A stretch of DNA of 64,000 nucleotides from positions 12,524,001 to 12,588,000 of the forward strand of contig NC_088319.1 in assembly GCF_910592395.1 (NCBI RefSeq), written 5' to 3'. A program made the translations under genes and the position numbers. Of the stretch, positions 41,384 through 51,981 are shown one piece after another. How positions within the stretch are numbered: position 1 is the first letter of the stretch; each line of letters opens with the position of its first letter. The notes beneath the pieces are model-generated. The model was not told where the DNA came from, ran no database searches, and worked only from the letters and a program-made list of their open reading frames with translations. Source of the DNA: Lineus longissimus (Eukaryota > Nemertea > Pilidiophora > Heteronemertea > Lineidae).

Positions 41384-41456
41384 CTACTAAACTTACTTCG
41401 GAGGGAGACTCTCAGTGCTTTGACCACAGTGAAAGCTTCCCTTTGATACGACACCA

Positions 41457-42277
41457 ATTACAATCCAAGTTTGAATAGAATTATCGAATCTACTTGCCTG
41501 GCAATAACATGCTGACCGCTTTTGGTCATGCCTCCTTACCTTTAAATCACAAGAGGCGCTATGCTTGCAAACAATAGACTAGAATGATCGCCAACCGCTT
41601 CAAAGTATGTTGGATCAAACATCCCACAGGCAAGGGTCACCCAGTAAAAAGTATCATCATGGTTACATTTGATATTGTTTGAATGATTAACTCACTGTAT
41701 TCAATCTGCGATCATTTCGCAGTTGATTAATTAGTTACTACTGTATGCCTTAGAGAGGGCAGAATGGTACTGTTTAGACAAGAAGTCTCTCCAACTGCCT
41801 CAATGAATATTGGATCAACGGCACACAGGGCCTCCCAGAGATACCGTCAATGACGAAATATGACTGGGCCTTCTGTAAGATTAGTTTCTCCGCCAAACAC
41901 GGGACTGAAGGATTAAAATCTTGTGTTTATAGGCTAACAAATGCAAACACTTTCAATGAACCCCCTACAAGAGACGAGTGGCTCTTCGTCTCCCCGACTT
42001 TGACACCCTACTACGAACATATCAATAGATCAGCCAGCGGTCCTTGGTGTCGCCGCGTGGGTTACGTCCAGTGAAATTGTTTGCAATTGTCAAGGAACCA
42101 CGATCTGACATCCACAACCAGCGTATTCCCTATTCATGCCAGTTACAGTCGGGTGCTACACCACAGTCGGGATAGTGGAGCCAAATGAATGATTTTTTAA
42201 ATTTAAAGCATTTTTGAAAAATCATATGACAAGGTTTGGAGGTCAAAAGCCTTCCAGTTATGCACATAAGTCCTGCC
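41457..42277. repeat. Segmental tandem duplication, copy B
   Basis: Near-identical to copy A. A 74-residue open frame (40956 in A, 41850 in B) translates identically in both, which shows the duplication is recent rather than that the frame is a gene; it resembles no family I know. Confidence 0.9.
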
Positions 42278-43485
42278 TTACCGTGAATTTGCGACTGAAA
42301 TTTCTAACTGCGCAGTTCATTCTCGGCTCCACTGCATGACTTTTACAGCAATAAAAACCTGTTGAAACCAATTCAAACAATTATCAATCATAGATACTGG
42401 GCCCTACCTTCTGCTGCAGCTCTTTTAACTTGATTTCCGAAATGTTGAAGGGAATTTTACCTTTGAAATCGGAAAAAGTTTTTTAGCGATGTTCTGCGCA
42501 GTTCACTCACACGCCAACTGACTTGCGTTCAAATCAACCGAGACCGATCATAACAAAATACAATACATTTGTCGACACACCATCCGGGCACTATTCCTCT
42601 ACCCCGCGAAAGACAGGCCGGCGGCTAAGCGCCAACTTGTATTGTTATGTCATTAGACCAATTGGATGGTATTGTCAAAGGTGGTCTGGGCCATTGCATA
42701 ACATGCACATGAACGGAGCTTTATGGCCATAGAAATATATACACGTACAAGATTTCGCAAGCCTTACGAAGAGCTGCGAAGGGCAAAGTTTGTAAATGCA
42801 TTTCATTGGCGATTTTCAAAAAATTTGCCGATTCCTCCTGTACAACATAGGACAAAAGATGATTTACGAGTGTCGCATTAATGAATTACCTTAGGACTAG
42901 ATTACTCCATTGATCCTTGCACTTCGTATTTCGTCAGTCGTATAGCTGCCGAAACCTGCATATTGTCAAAATCACACACACTGACTTGAACTGACAATGA
43001 CGTACATTGTGTATTTACCATTTCGGCCAAGGCCGTAGGCCTACGGTGTAGAGGAGGAAACCGTACTCATGGAAAACGTGCCCAGTCCTATTGTATTCTG
43101 ACAGATTATGATATGGTTCTATCTGTGGAGGCCATTCCCGCCAAAGCTAAGAGAATCCTTCGCTCCCCGGACATTCTATCCAGGCCGACATTTTAAACTT
43201 CTACACCGTCACCGCAAGAAGTGTCTGTTGCACACCAGAAACAAACAACTCGGAATTCAACTCTTGGATGTTTATTTCATGAAAGAAACTACTTGATATT
43301 TACAGCATGCATCGTCAATGTCAAAGTGACTGACAGCCTCTATACAAATGTAGTTGTAGATGGCGTAAGTGGAAATAGTTGATTGTCTGATGCAGCTCAG
43401 AACCGCCCGCTCAAAGGAGTAGGTGGCTAATCAACAGCGTTCCATACTGTCAGCTGCCCAGTCACCACCTTCCACAACACAGTCA

Positions 43486-44304
43486 TAGTTTCATCACCAA
43501 ATTCTACTCATGAAACAGGAGAAGAACAAATAAATTGAAGGGATAATCCGCTCACTCCTGACACTTAAGTTTGATCTCATTGTCATTACATGCAAGGCCT
43601 GTTTACAATCTATCGTCATCTTCTTTCAAATAATAATGTTGTGACAACTGGACCTAACGATGATTCTCCTGCCGAACAAATGCCGGCCGATCAAACACCT
43701 TTAATATTATGTACAGCAACTGACAACACAGTGATGAAGTCAGCAGTAGTTCTTGCTACCCTTCTAACAAATCTACTATTAAACTACAATGTATATACAA
43801 ACGTAGGCAGTGGAATATAGCTCTACAGCTCACCAAATATATTATATTTATAGTTTCATCACCAAATTCTACTCATGAAACAGGAGAAGAACAAATAAAT
43901 TGAAGGGATAATCCGCTTACTCCTTTAATATTATGTACAGCAACAGACAACACAGTGATGAAATCAGCAGTATAGTTCTTGCTACCCTTCTAACAAATCT
44001 ACTATATACAAACATAGGCAGTGGAATATAGCTCTACACCTCACCAAATATATTATATGACAAATACAGGTATATCATATGATTTAATGCATATAGTAGG
44101 CCTATACGATTTAGGAGGCAAAATAGTTCAGGGTCTTTAAGACGTGAAACGGCAAATGTTTGGTCACCCATTAAGTTTGATCTCATTGTCATTACATGCA
44201 AGGCCTGTTTACAATCTATCGTCATCTTCTTTCAAATAATAATGTTGTGACAACTGGACCTAACGATGATTCTCCTGCCGAACAAATGCCGGCCGATCAA
44301 ACAC
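43486..44304. repeat. Scrambled duplication block
   Basis: A segment starting AGTTTCATCACC occurs at about 43486 and 43851; one starting TTAATATTATG at about 43700 and 43925; one starting TTAAGTTTGATC at about 43567 and 44170 (offset about 606). The order of pieces differs between copies, so this arose by more than one event. Confidence 0.85.
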
Positions 44305-44499
44305 AAAAAAGATCACCAACAGTCTTTCACCTTTACATATCGCCACGTTCCTTTTATTGTATTAGCAATTCTTTAAAGTTATACTGGTACAATCTATAGG
44401 TGGGCTGGGGTAAAGACGAAATTATTTACAAATCTTGGTCAATTAAAGCACCAGCTTCGATGGGCGATGCTTATATATACCTGGGGCATGCCACAAAAA

Positions 44500-45400
44500 T
44501 GAAGCCTGCATCTGCCATAGTATTAGAGATATCAAAAGCGAAATCATGGCGGCCATCTTGAAATCCAAGATGGCGGCCATTTTACGAAATTTTCAATGGG
44601 TCCATTGGATTCATCATACCCGAAAACCTGGGGTATGCTACAAAAATGAAGCCTGTATCTGCCATAGTATTAGATACATTTTTAAAAAACCGTAATTATG
44701 GCGGCCATCTTGAAATCCAAGATGGCGGAAATTTTACGGAATTTTCAGTGGGTCCACTGGATTCGTCACACCCAAAAACCTAGGGTATGCCACAAAAATC
44801 AAGTGTGTCTCACCCTTAGTATTTGAGATATTCAAGAAAAACGCAAACATGGCGGCCATCTTGAAATCCAATATGGTGGCCATTTTATGAAATTTTCGTT
44901 GGTTCCATTCGATTCGTCATACCTGAAAACCTAGGGTAAGTCCTGAAATTATACCTCTACCTGCAATAGTGTCAGAGATATTCAGGGAGAAAGCCCAAAA
45001 TATGGCGGCCATTTTGAAATTCAAGATGGCTGCCACTAGGGGGTGTTTCACGTTGGGGTCTTAATCGATTAGTGATCCTTAGGGGTCCAGTCACTTATAT
45101 GCCAAATTTCATTTCTCCATCGATAACCAGTATGTATATATGGGGTGACAAATAATTATAGGCCCTCATGGTGGCGGCCATCTTGGAATCCAGTATGGCG
45201 GCCATATTACGGCATTTTCATTGGTTCCGTTGAATTCGTCATACCTGAAAACCTAGGATAAGCCGTCAAAATTATACCCGTACGTGCAATAGATTCCGAA
45301 ATATTGCAGGAAATGGGCCAAAAATGGCGGCCATATTGGATTCCAAGATGGCGACCGCTAGGAGGCGTAAAAAATTAGGGTCTTAATCGATAACTGATCC
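44500..45400. repeat. Tandem array of inverted ATGGCGGCC motif pairs
   Basis: About six degenerate units of roughly 150 bases. Each carries a palindromic block: ATGGCGGCCATCTTG, a short A/T spacer, then CAAGATGGCGGCCAT. Blocks lie near 44547, 44699, 44850, 45001, 45173 and 45324. Between them, units share ACCTGGGGTATGC-like and GAAATTTTC-like segments. AAGATGGCGGC is the textbook YY1 core. Confidence 0.85.
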
Positions 45401-45424
45401 CTAGGGGCCTGCCAAATTTCATGC

Positions 45425-45720
45425 TTTCCCCTTCTTGCCTTTTTGGGAGCTCAGCAGCTGGACTAATTGGGCTAATTTAGGAGCCTTGGCACTGCCTCTG
45501 TTCAGGGTGTTTTTCAGGGAGCTGGGATGGACCTTCTTCGCCAGCGTTGGCTCTGCCCTTGGAGGTGATTTTCTCCAAGGAATATTTCTCCTCCAAGGCG
45601 GGATGAGCGTTTTTGCGTGCCACTACGGTTTAGGCGCCCAACAGTGTTTATTGGCCTCGTGACTCCGACTTTGGCCCGAGGTGGAGTCCATGAAAGCTAC
45701 TCATGTTTCTCACTTGATAA
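45425..45720 (+). repeat. Diverged dispersed repeat, copy 1
   Basis: Shares a series of blocks in the same order with 4640-4905: GGCTCTGCC/CCGCCCTGC, ATTTCTCCTCCAAGGCGGGATG/ATTCTCGTCCC.. region, TTTATTGGCCTCGTGACTC/TTTACTGGCC.., GAGTCCA.G.AAGCT.CTCATG and CTCATGTTTCTCACTTG. Identity by eye is about two thirds, so this is an old repeat family. Confidence 0.6.
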
Positions 45721-46030
45721 GATCTTTAGTCTACCCTGGCATAGACACCAGACACATCGGGAGCCTCGGTTATATGTCTCATTCAAAAGATTGTGGTAGA
45801 CCAAAGATGGCAGGGATTTTTTGGATCGTACAGCCTTACTCTAGAGGGATTTGGGAAAATTCAAGAGGGCCAGACAACTGTGCTGAAATTGGAATCTGGT
45901 TAGGGCTTTTTTCATAAAGGGACACTGGACAGGTACCACCTTTTCCCCTCATGCACCAGTTCCAAGGTAAAACTAGGCTGCCTGAACAACCATCAACAGA
46001 AACGAAAATAATAAATCTTTTATGAAAACC

Positions 46031-46036
46031 TTTATT
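46031..46036 (-). promoter_or_regulatory. Candidate CDK11 polyadenylation signal
   Basis: AATAAA on the minus strand about 210 bases after the CDK11 stop codon (46246), beyond the duplicated exon fragment, which would therefore be in the 3' UTR. Confidence 0.4.
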
Positions 46037-46149
46037 CGAATTGTGGACATATAATTTCGAATTGTGCTTCTGTGTACAGTATATAAATGCATCGCATAAC
46101 CTTTTTAACTGAAACCAAATCCAAGATTTGCTACATAAGGAGCCTGTCT

Positions 46150-46240
46150 CCTTGCAAGTTAGAACTTGAGGCTGAACACAGGTACTCATGCAGACACGCC
46201 TTTCGATGTTCCCCCATATGAAAGCCAAGCGTGCCTTCAG
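46150..46240 (-). pseudogene. Tandem duplicate of the CDK11 terminal coding exon, in the 3' UTR
   Basis: An 87-base-offset copy of the end of the last CDK11 exon. CTTGG.TTTCATATGGGG, GGCGTGTCTGCATG and TTCAGCCTCAAGTTCTAA recur in order, including the stop codon (46159-46161 in the copy, 46246-46248 in the real exon). The copy has five Gs where the functional exon has six, so its frame is broken before the GFSLKF tail. A third partial start (AAGGAGACAGGC) follows it. Confidence 0.85.
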
Positions 46241-46245
46241 GTAAG

Positions 46246-49200
46246 TTAGAACTTGAGGCTGAACCCTGGTCCGCATGCAGACACGCCTTTTGATGTTCCC
46301 CCCATATGAAACCCAAGCCCGCCTCCTTGCATTTCTTCTTCCTAGAAAAGAAAAAATACTTTGTTTGTCAATCATTCTAAAAATTGTCATTGTCACACAA
46401 GAGCCATAAAATCCTACTAAGTGAAATATTTCTGAGGTACGCAAAACAGGTATTATTTTTAGAGCTATGCTGTTTTAGCTCATTCCGATGCAGCCAGTCA
46501 GTTAGCGGCCAGCTAGTTAATAAATATTGGGCACAAACTGCCTTCTCTTCCCTATTATGAGGAAAAAACAACTCTACAACATTGTTAAATACGTTGTTTC
46601 AGTTCTTTGTTATCTTTTTCAAGAATCCAACTGCCATCTTGCCTGGCTCCTGACTTTACAGATAGGAGTTTCGAAGTAAACAATGTCTCAGACCCCCCCC
46701 CCCCCATACACTTTACGCCCAATACTCACCAATAACTTTGAGTAGGCTTTCCCGCCCGATGGAGGTTTAGGACTGTTGCCATGTTTCCTGGGTGCCTGTT
46801 CACTCTTGGCTGGCCATGTTGGGAACATGTGCGGCTGGACAGGGAGGGGCGCCTCCTTGAAGTAATCATGTTTAAGGGCTTCTTCTCCTGTAACTCTTTT
46901 GGCAGGATTGTACGTAAGAAATCTGAAAAACAGAGTGATTCTTTTGAGAAATGTTCATAAAAAAACCGATTTTCACTAAAGGGGCTGGGTGCTTAAGGAC
47001 CTTGGATTGTGAATGGCCTCAAAGGGAAAGAAAGCTGATGAAAATCTCTCGACCAACCTGTTTAATAGATCCCACCCGAGATCGGAGAAAAACGAGCCAA
47101 ACTTGTTCCTCAGTTGATTGTATGGATACTCTGTGAAGGAGCATTTCTTCATCCCAGGCAGCTCGCCGACTCCTGGCCAGATTCGCTCATTGGGGGTGCC
47201 GAGGTCCTGAAACAGTAACACATGCTAAGCTAAGAACTGTGCAGACATATTTGCATCCTCTCTGACCAGATTGGCTTGGGCTTTCAATTCCTCCAAGGCT
47301 AGCCTGGAACTTGGCTGCACAAATGAAAGAAACTTTCCCCTTTAAATGTGTTTTCTGGATGTTAAAACCAACAAATTTGTTCCTGAACACCTTAGATGGG
47401 TACGCTGTTCGAGATCAGACTTCAAAGGGTTAAGCTTACCTTGAATATCCGGTTCAGTTGGTCGATTTCTGACTTCCCAGGGAACAGTGGCTTCATCAGG
47501 AGGAACTCGGCAAAAATACATCCGACGGACCACAAGTCAATGGGACAGGAATATTCCTGGAAAAAATCAATGAAATAGTCATTCTTAAACCTGAAAATAT
47601 GGACTCACCGCACAGTGAAATTTGACGATAGGGGCCTCTTCACTTTTTTCGCATGAGAAAAGAGTAAAGAACCCCCCCATTGCCAAATGAAAAGTGAGTG
47701 ATTTTGAGAACTTTTCGTAACAGATGGTGTTCCCTAAATAACTTACCTTTGTACCCAAGAGGAGTTCTGGTGCTCGGTACCAAAGCGTCACGACAACTGG
47801 TGTGTACTGCTTCAGCGGTGACCCGTACTCCCGCGCCAGGCCAAAGTCGCCCACTTTTAGGATACCCTTGTGACTGAGGAGAAGGTTGGATGTCTTGAGG
47901 TCACGATGGAGGATCCAGTTGTCATGGAGATGGACCACTGCGCTGAGTAGCTGTGCCATGAGCGTTTTCACTTCACCTGGAAAATTTTAAAACATGATTT
48001 TAGTAAAGAGCAGTACGTCACGAGACAGACAAGCCAAATACCTTCAAGTTCAATGCAAAAACATTGCATCTCCACCCTCTGTATTCTTTCAATTATGAGG
48101 TAAGGGTGTGTGTCAATCTGCGGGCGAGTCCAAAGCCGGTTGTACCATCATACGGTGACCGGGCTTTCTCTCTCGCAGCCCCACAGCTCTGGAATGCTAT
48201 ACCCGAGCGACTGAGATTGTGCGACAACCTTAGCTCATTCAGAGTCCTTCTGAAAACCCACCTCTTTCGGGAGGCCTTTGGATGAGTTGGGGTTTTCCAT
48301 TGTAAAGTGCATTGAGCGGACAATTGTCTGGATACTGCCCTATATAAGCATCATTATATATATATTTTATACTCACCAACTAAGAAGGGATTCTTCATTG
48401 TCTCGATCAGCGACTTGAGATCATGTTCAACGTAGTCCATGACGATGTAAATCTTATCCATGTTGCTACCAACGACTATTTCCCGTACTGTCACAATGTT
48501 TATATGCTGCGCTTTCAGTAACGTGTTGATTTCCCGTAACGATGTGATCGGGAACCCTTCCTTTTCCTTCTCCATTTTCAGTCTCTTTAAAGCGACGATT
48601 TCATCTGGAACGAAAATGAGGAGGGCTTTGAACCAAGACCAATTCAAATACAGTAACCGAGTCCATGGAGGCTGCCAAAATCTTACATTTACCCTGTACG
48701 TCAGCTGGCAGGGTAAAAAACCATTTGAAAAGTTGACGGCAATGACACTTTTGCCTACTCAAGCCTATGTCTATAACCAACCTGGCTGTCATCTCTTGTT
48801 CCTCCCTTGATCCAAAGAACCATAGCCACGTCTGAAATTTGACAAGTCAGAACAGTCCTTACTTGTTTTTTTATCCTTCGCCCTGTACACCACACCGTAT
48901 GTGCCTTCTTCTATCCGATTCAAGCAGTTGAACTCGTCCACGTTCCGGCAGCCTTCGATGGCCGGCAGATAGACTGGTAGTTCCTCCTTTAGCTCGACTG
49001 GTGACGCTGGCGGGGTCTCCTCGATATATTCATGCTCTGATTCTTCCATCGGAGGTAACCTGACGTCTTCTGCCTCATCATCACTTTCATTTTCAAACTT
49101 CGATTTGATGTGATGCTGTGGAGCTGAAAGTGAAATCCAAATTTTTGTTGAGTTTGGATTCTTCACACAGTTTCAATTAAGGAACATACAAAACAATATT

Positions 49201-51304
49201 GAATAATTTCAGATCCTTCATTTCCATATTTCTAATCTCACTATTCCAATTTTCAAGGAACACTAATGGTTGTTGTAATAGGAAACACACAGTAGTGGAT
49301 CCAGAAATTTCTGAAAGGTTGGACACCAAATACGCCTTTCCTGGCATCTGAGAGCTAAACTTAATTAGAAGCAGGGGAGGTATTTGCTCTTTGGGGAGAG
49401 GCGCCCTGAAAAATCATTGCTCTCCGCCTAATAAGGGGCCTTAAGGTTAGTGAATTGAACCTACCATGACTTTTATCTTCCTCTTCCCCATGGTCTTCAG
49501 CGCCTGAACTTTCACTTCCCGATGCTGGAACAGACAACACTTGCTTATAAATCCTGGCACAAACCAGAAAATTCTTCTTCTTGAGCTTAGAAATTACCTT
49601 AGTGTTCAAGTTTCTGAATTTCAGGGTCCAGGAAAAGATTTGACAGTAAGCAGTAGTTTGCGTCTGCACTGTCAGTAAGCTCTCAGCCATTGACATTTTT
49701 TTGCAAGATGACAAATTTTTGAATAGTCTTACGAGAATTTGATCGATGTGAATTTGGAGCTGGTGACCGAACAAAGAAGGCAAATTTGAGGATTTGCGCA
49801 AACCTCCCTCCCATGCTATTACCTGAAGTCGCGGTATCACCTGAGTCGCTGGCAGACTCTTCGCTCTCCTCACTTTCAGACGCCGACTCCTCACTCACGC
49901 TATGCTCAGGACTTTCTTCCACCTCCGATGGCTCCATCTCAACTTCTTCCAAGTACTCCTCGTGGGCCTCGTCACTGTCAGGTGGGGGGCTCTCAATGGG
50001 CTCTGGAGGGAAGGAGGCTCTCTCTGGTGAAGAAGAAAGATATTCAGGGTTCAGTCATCATTCTCTTGGGCGTGTTGTAAAGGCACCAACTTCAAGAGCA
50101 ATCGAGATATCATTTTCATCGAATTTTGGTCTTACTTTGTTGTTTTGCAAACTTCAGTCCTGACGGCCATAATAGCCCATTGGAATGGCTTCGGACTTGG
50201 GATTTTTTAAGTTTGGGAATGGGCATTTTCGTGTTGAATACAAAACCGCTTACAAACCTTCAGGCGTCCTCTGCTGTTTGCGTCTTTTCTCGGGTCGTTC
50301 CCGCATCTGTGGACTCCGACTCCTATGTTGTTCTTGAGGACGACGCTTTTCCATTTCTCGGCGTCTCTGTTCTTCTCGCCATGTCGCTTCTAGCTGGCGT
50401 TGTCGGCGCTCTTCTTCTTTTTGTCTCTCCGCCCGCAGGTGGCGCTCTCGACGCTTTTGGCGCTCTACTTCCTCAAGTCTCTCCCTAAAACAAAGTTGAT
50501 ATGAGTTAGTTTCATGCATAATAACTGCAAGACGGCATTGTGTATAATTCCATTTCCATTTTCTTGGACCACCAGCATTAACGAAGGCCCACCACTTTAA
50601 TGCGAGGGACCATCCCCATACCTTTCTATGCGCGACTGCTCACGCCTTCGAGCCTCCTTGGCGAGTTTGCTCACATCTCTCTCGCGAAGTCTCTCTTGTT
50701 CCTTGAGCATCATCTCCCGCTCTTTCTCTTGGCGTACACGCTCCTTGTTCCTTTCCTTCTCCCGATGACCATCTGCAATGGAAAACGAATATACGTGCAG
50801 GACTTTCCAACTTCTATAAGGAACCAGGAGGCACCAGAAAACTGCAGGCTGCTGACCCCAGCAGTTTTGTGCCAAAATATTTCTTTCTTCATACCTTTTG
50901 TGTGTTTTTGACTTCTGTAGCTATCTGGCTACACACTTTGTAAATTAAAGCAACGTAAGGTGTTTGAAGAGACGAAAAAGGGACAGAAGTCAGCAAGTTT
51001 GGGATGACCCCTCCACCAAATCTGCTATTTTCTCACCCGATTTATATCTGTCGCCTCTCTTGTCATCACGATCACGTCTCCTCTCCTCCTTGTGATGCTT
51101 CATTTTATGTTTCTTTTCTTTCTTAGCGTGCGGTGGTGGGGGTTTGATTGTCAAAGAATCATCCTCTCCACTATCAAAGTCTGTTGCTCTTTTCTTCGTG
51201 CTCTGCATCACGCTACTGGCCACCTCAACGACACGAACGTCAGGGCTGGGGTCTAGCTCACCGTGCTCTAGAGAGCTGTGGTTGGACAAAGCAGAATCCG
51301 ACAT
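46246..51304 (-). CDS. CDK11: Cyclin-dependent kinase 11 (PITSLRE kinase), complete
   Basis: Nuclear Ser/Thr kinase that pairs with cyclin L in pre-mRNA splicing and RNA polymerase II regulation. Twelve coding exons: 51304-51037, 50772-50622, 50484-50258, 50023-49823, 49524-49465, 49123-48863, 48604-48377, 47976-47747, 47556-47440, 47206-47058, 46922-46730, 46341-46246; 2,181 bases, 726 residues (vertebrate forms about 780). The N-terminus has SLEHGELD and [10 protein letters not shown], then Arg/Glu-rich helical stretches and an acidic Ser/Glu region. The kinase domain starts near 367: EEGTYG loop, VALK lysine 396, PITSLRE at 408-414 intact, HRDLKTSN with catalytic Asp491, DFG at 509-511, APELLLG, and the conserved GPGFSLKF end. 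Exon 51304 begins at an acceptor (51324), so a 5' UTR exon lies upstream. A second donor for exon 4 would drop six residues. Confidence 0.97.
46693..46705. repeat. Poly-C tract in CDK11 intron
   Basis: Thirteen consecutive C on the plus strand, 25 bases beyond the exon-11 donor. Other long G runs occur near 25104, 31084 and 31325. Confidence 0.9.
46741..46921 (-). CDS. CDK11: CDK11 kinase C-lobe exon (part of the CDK11 entry)
   Basis: Exon 11 of CDK11 encodes [21 protein letters not shown], trimmed here as [10 protein letters not shown] and EEALKHDYF, the last kinase subdomain, then PTWPAKSE. It shows that the kinase domain is complete before the duplicated terminal exon. Confidence 0.9.
48064..48360 (+). 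mobile_element. 3' end of a non-LTR retrotransposon (CR1/L2-like)
   Basis: Lies inside a CDK11 intron on the opposite strand. The open frame to 48285 encodes the typical reverse-transcriptase C-terminal tail, [18 protein letters not shown] ... [11 protein letters not shown], then a short 3' UTR with TGTAAAGTGCATTGAG and an AT-rich end (ATATATAT), as in many LINE tails. Heavily 5'-truncated; no catalytic region remains. Confidence 0.8.
50512..50603 (+). repeat. Fragment of the GCATAATAACTGCAC repeat family in a CDK11 intron
   Basis: Matches the core of the family found at 9465, 26584 and 55985: GCATAATAACTGCA, GGCATTGTGTATAA and TTCTTGGACCACCAG. Confidence 0.7.
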
Positions 51305-51740
51305 CGAATGATACACGACAACATCTGAAACAGACGTCCGACATTGAGACGAGATAAACAGATATACGTTTGTAGTCCCAGGACAGGAGCAGGAGGCAGG
51401 ACAAATGCAGTGAAAATGACAGATGTACAGATGAAATACAAATGCTTCTAAGTTAACTAGGCCAACAAAGCAATTCCCAGCAATCTTCACACAACAGGGC
51501 TTTTCACAATATGCCGTCCGATAAACGACAACCTATGTATACTCTGTCTTAGAATAGAAATGATACGTTCTTTGCGCCGCACAAAAACTGATTTCATGAA
51601 CTTACATATAATTACGAGTGATAAACATTAAGATCTGTATCATCCCTGTATTACACTCAACAAATGTTGAGCTTCAAATATATATATAAACCACTTATTG
51701 CAACAGAAATAGTGTGTTTTGTTCGTTTTTATTTTCCAAA

Positions 51741-51946
51741 AATATAAAAATTGACACCTGACGATCAAATGATGAACTAAACAAAGGGAAATTCTGGCGA
51801 AAAACTGAAAGCTCAATGAAAATATGGAGCGCAGAAGTGGTAAAATATAAAAATGGACACCTGGCGATCAAATGATAAACTAAACAAAGAGAAATTCTGG
51901 AGAAAAACTGAAAGCTCAATGAAAATAAGGAGCGCAGAAGTGGTAA
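51741..51946. repeat. 103-bp tandem duplication in the CDK11/UPF0488 promoter region
   Basis: Two copies starting AATATAAAAA at 51741 and 51844. Copy 2 differs by a T-to-G change that turns AAATTG into AAATGG, creating an ATG at 51853 in frame with the UPF0488 coding sequence. The two genes are divergent across this segment. Confidence 0.9.
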
Positions 51947-51981
51947 TAATCCAGTTTTGCATGGAAGACCACTCGATTTCG

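Larger units (their letters stand above)
38863..45960. other. Gene-free intergenic stretch with duplicated blocks
   Basis: Between LRRC23 and CDK11 (tail-to-tail). I find no exon structure or recognisable protein domain. It holds a two-copy duplication (40361-42277), a scrambled smaller duplication (43486-44304), an ATGGCGGCC array (44500-45400) and a diverged dispersed repeat (45425-45720). A 20-base unit is doubled near 40148-40190. Confidence 0.6.

Noticed and set aside
40956-42074. Two identical 74-codon frames as a gene pair
   Set aside because: Identity follows from recent DNA duplication; no domain or gene structure.
45836-46444. 202-codon minus-strand open frame
   Set aside because: A wrong-frame reading through the CDK11 terminal exon and its duplicate; the true frame ends GFSLKF at 46246.
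48093-48323. Minus-strand open frame over 48.1-48.3 kb as a CDK11 exon
   Set aside because: It is the antisense of a LINE reverse-transcriptase tail; CDK11 exons 7 and 8 join across it without loss.
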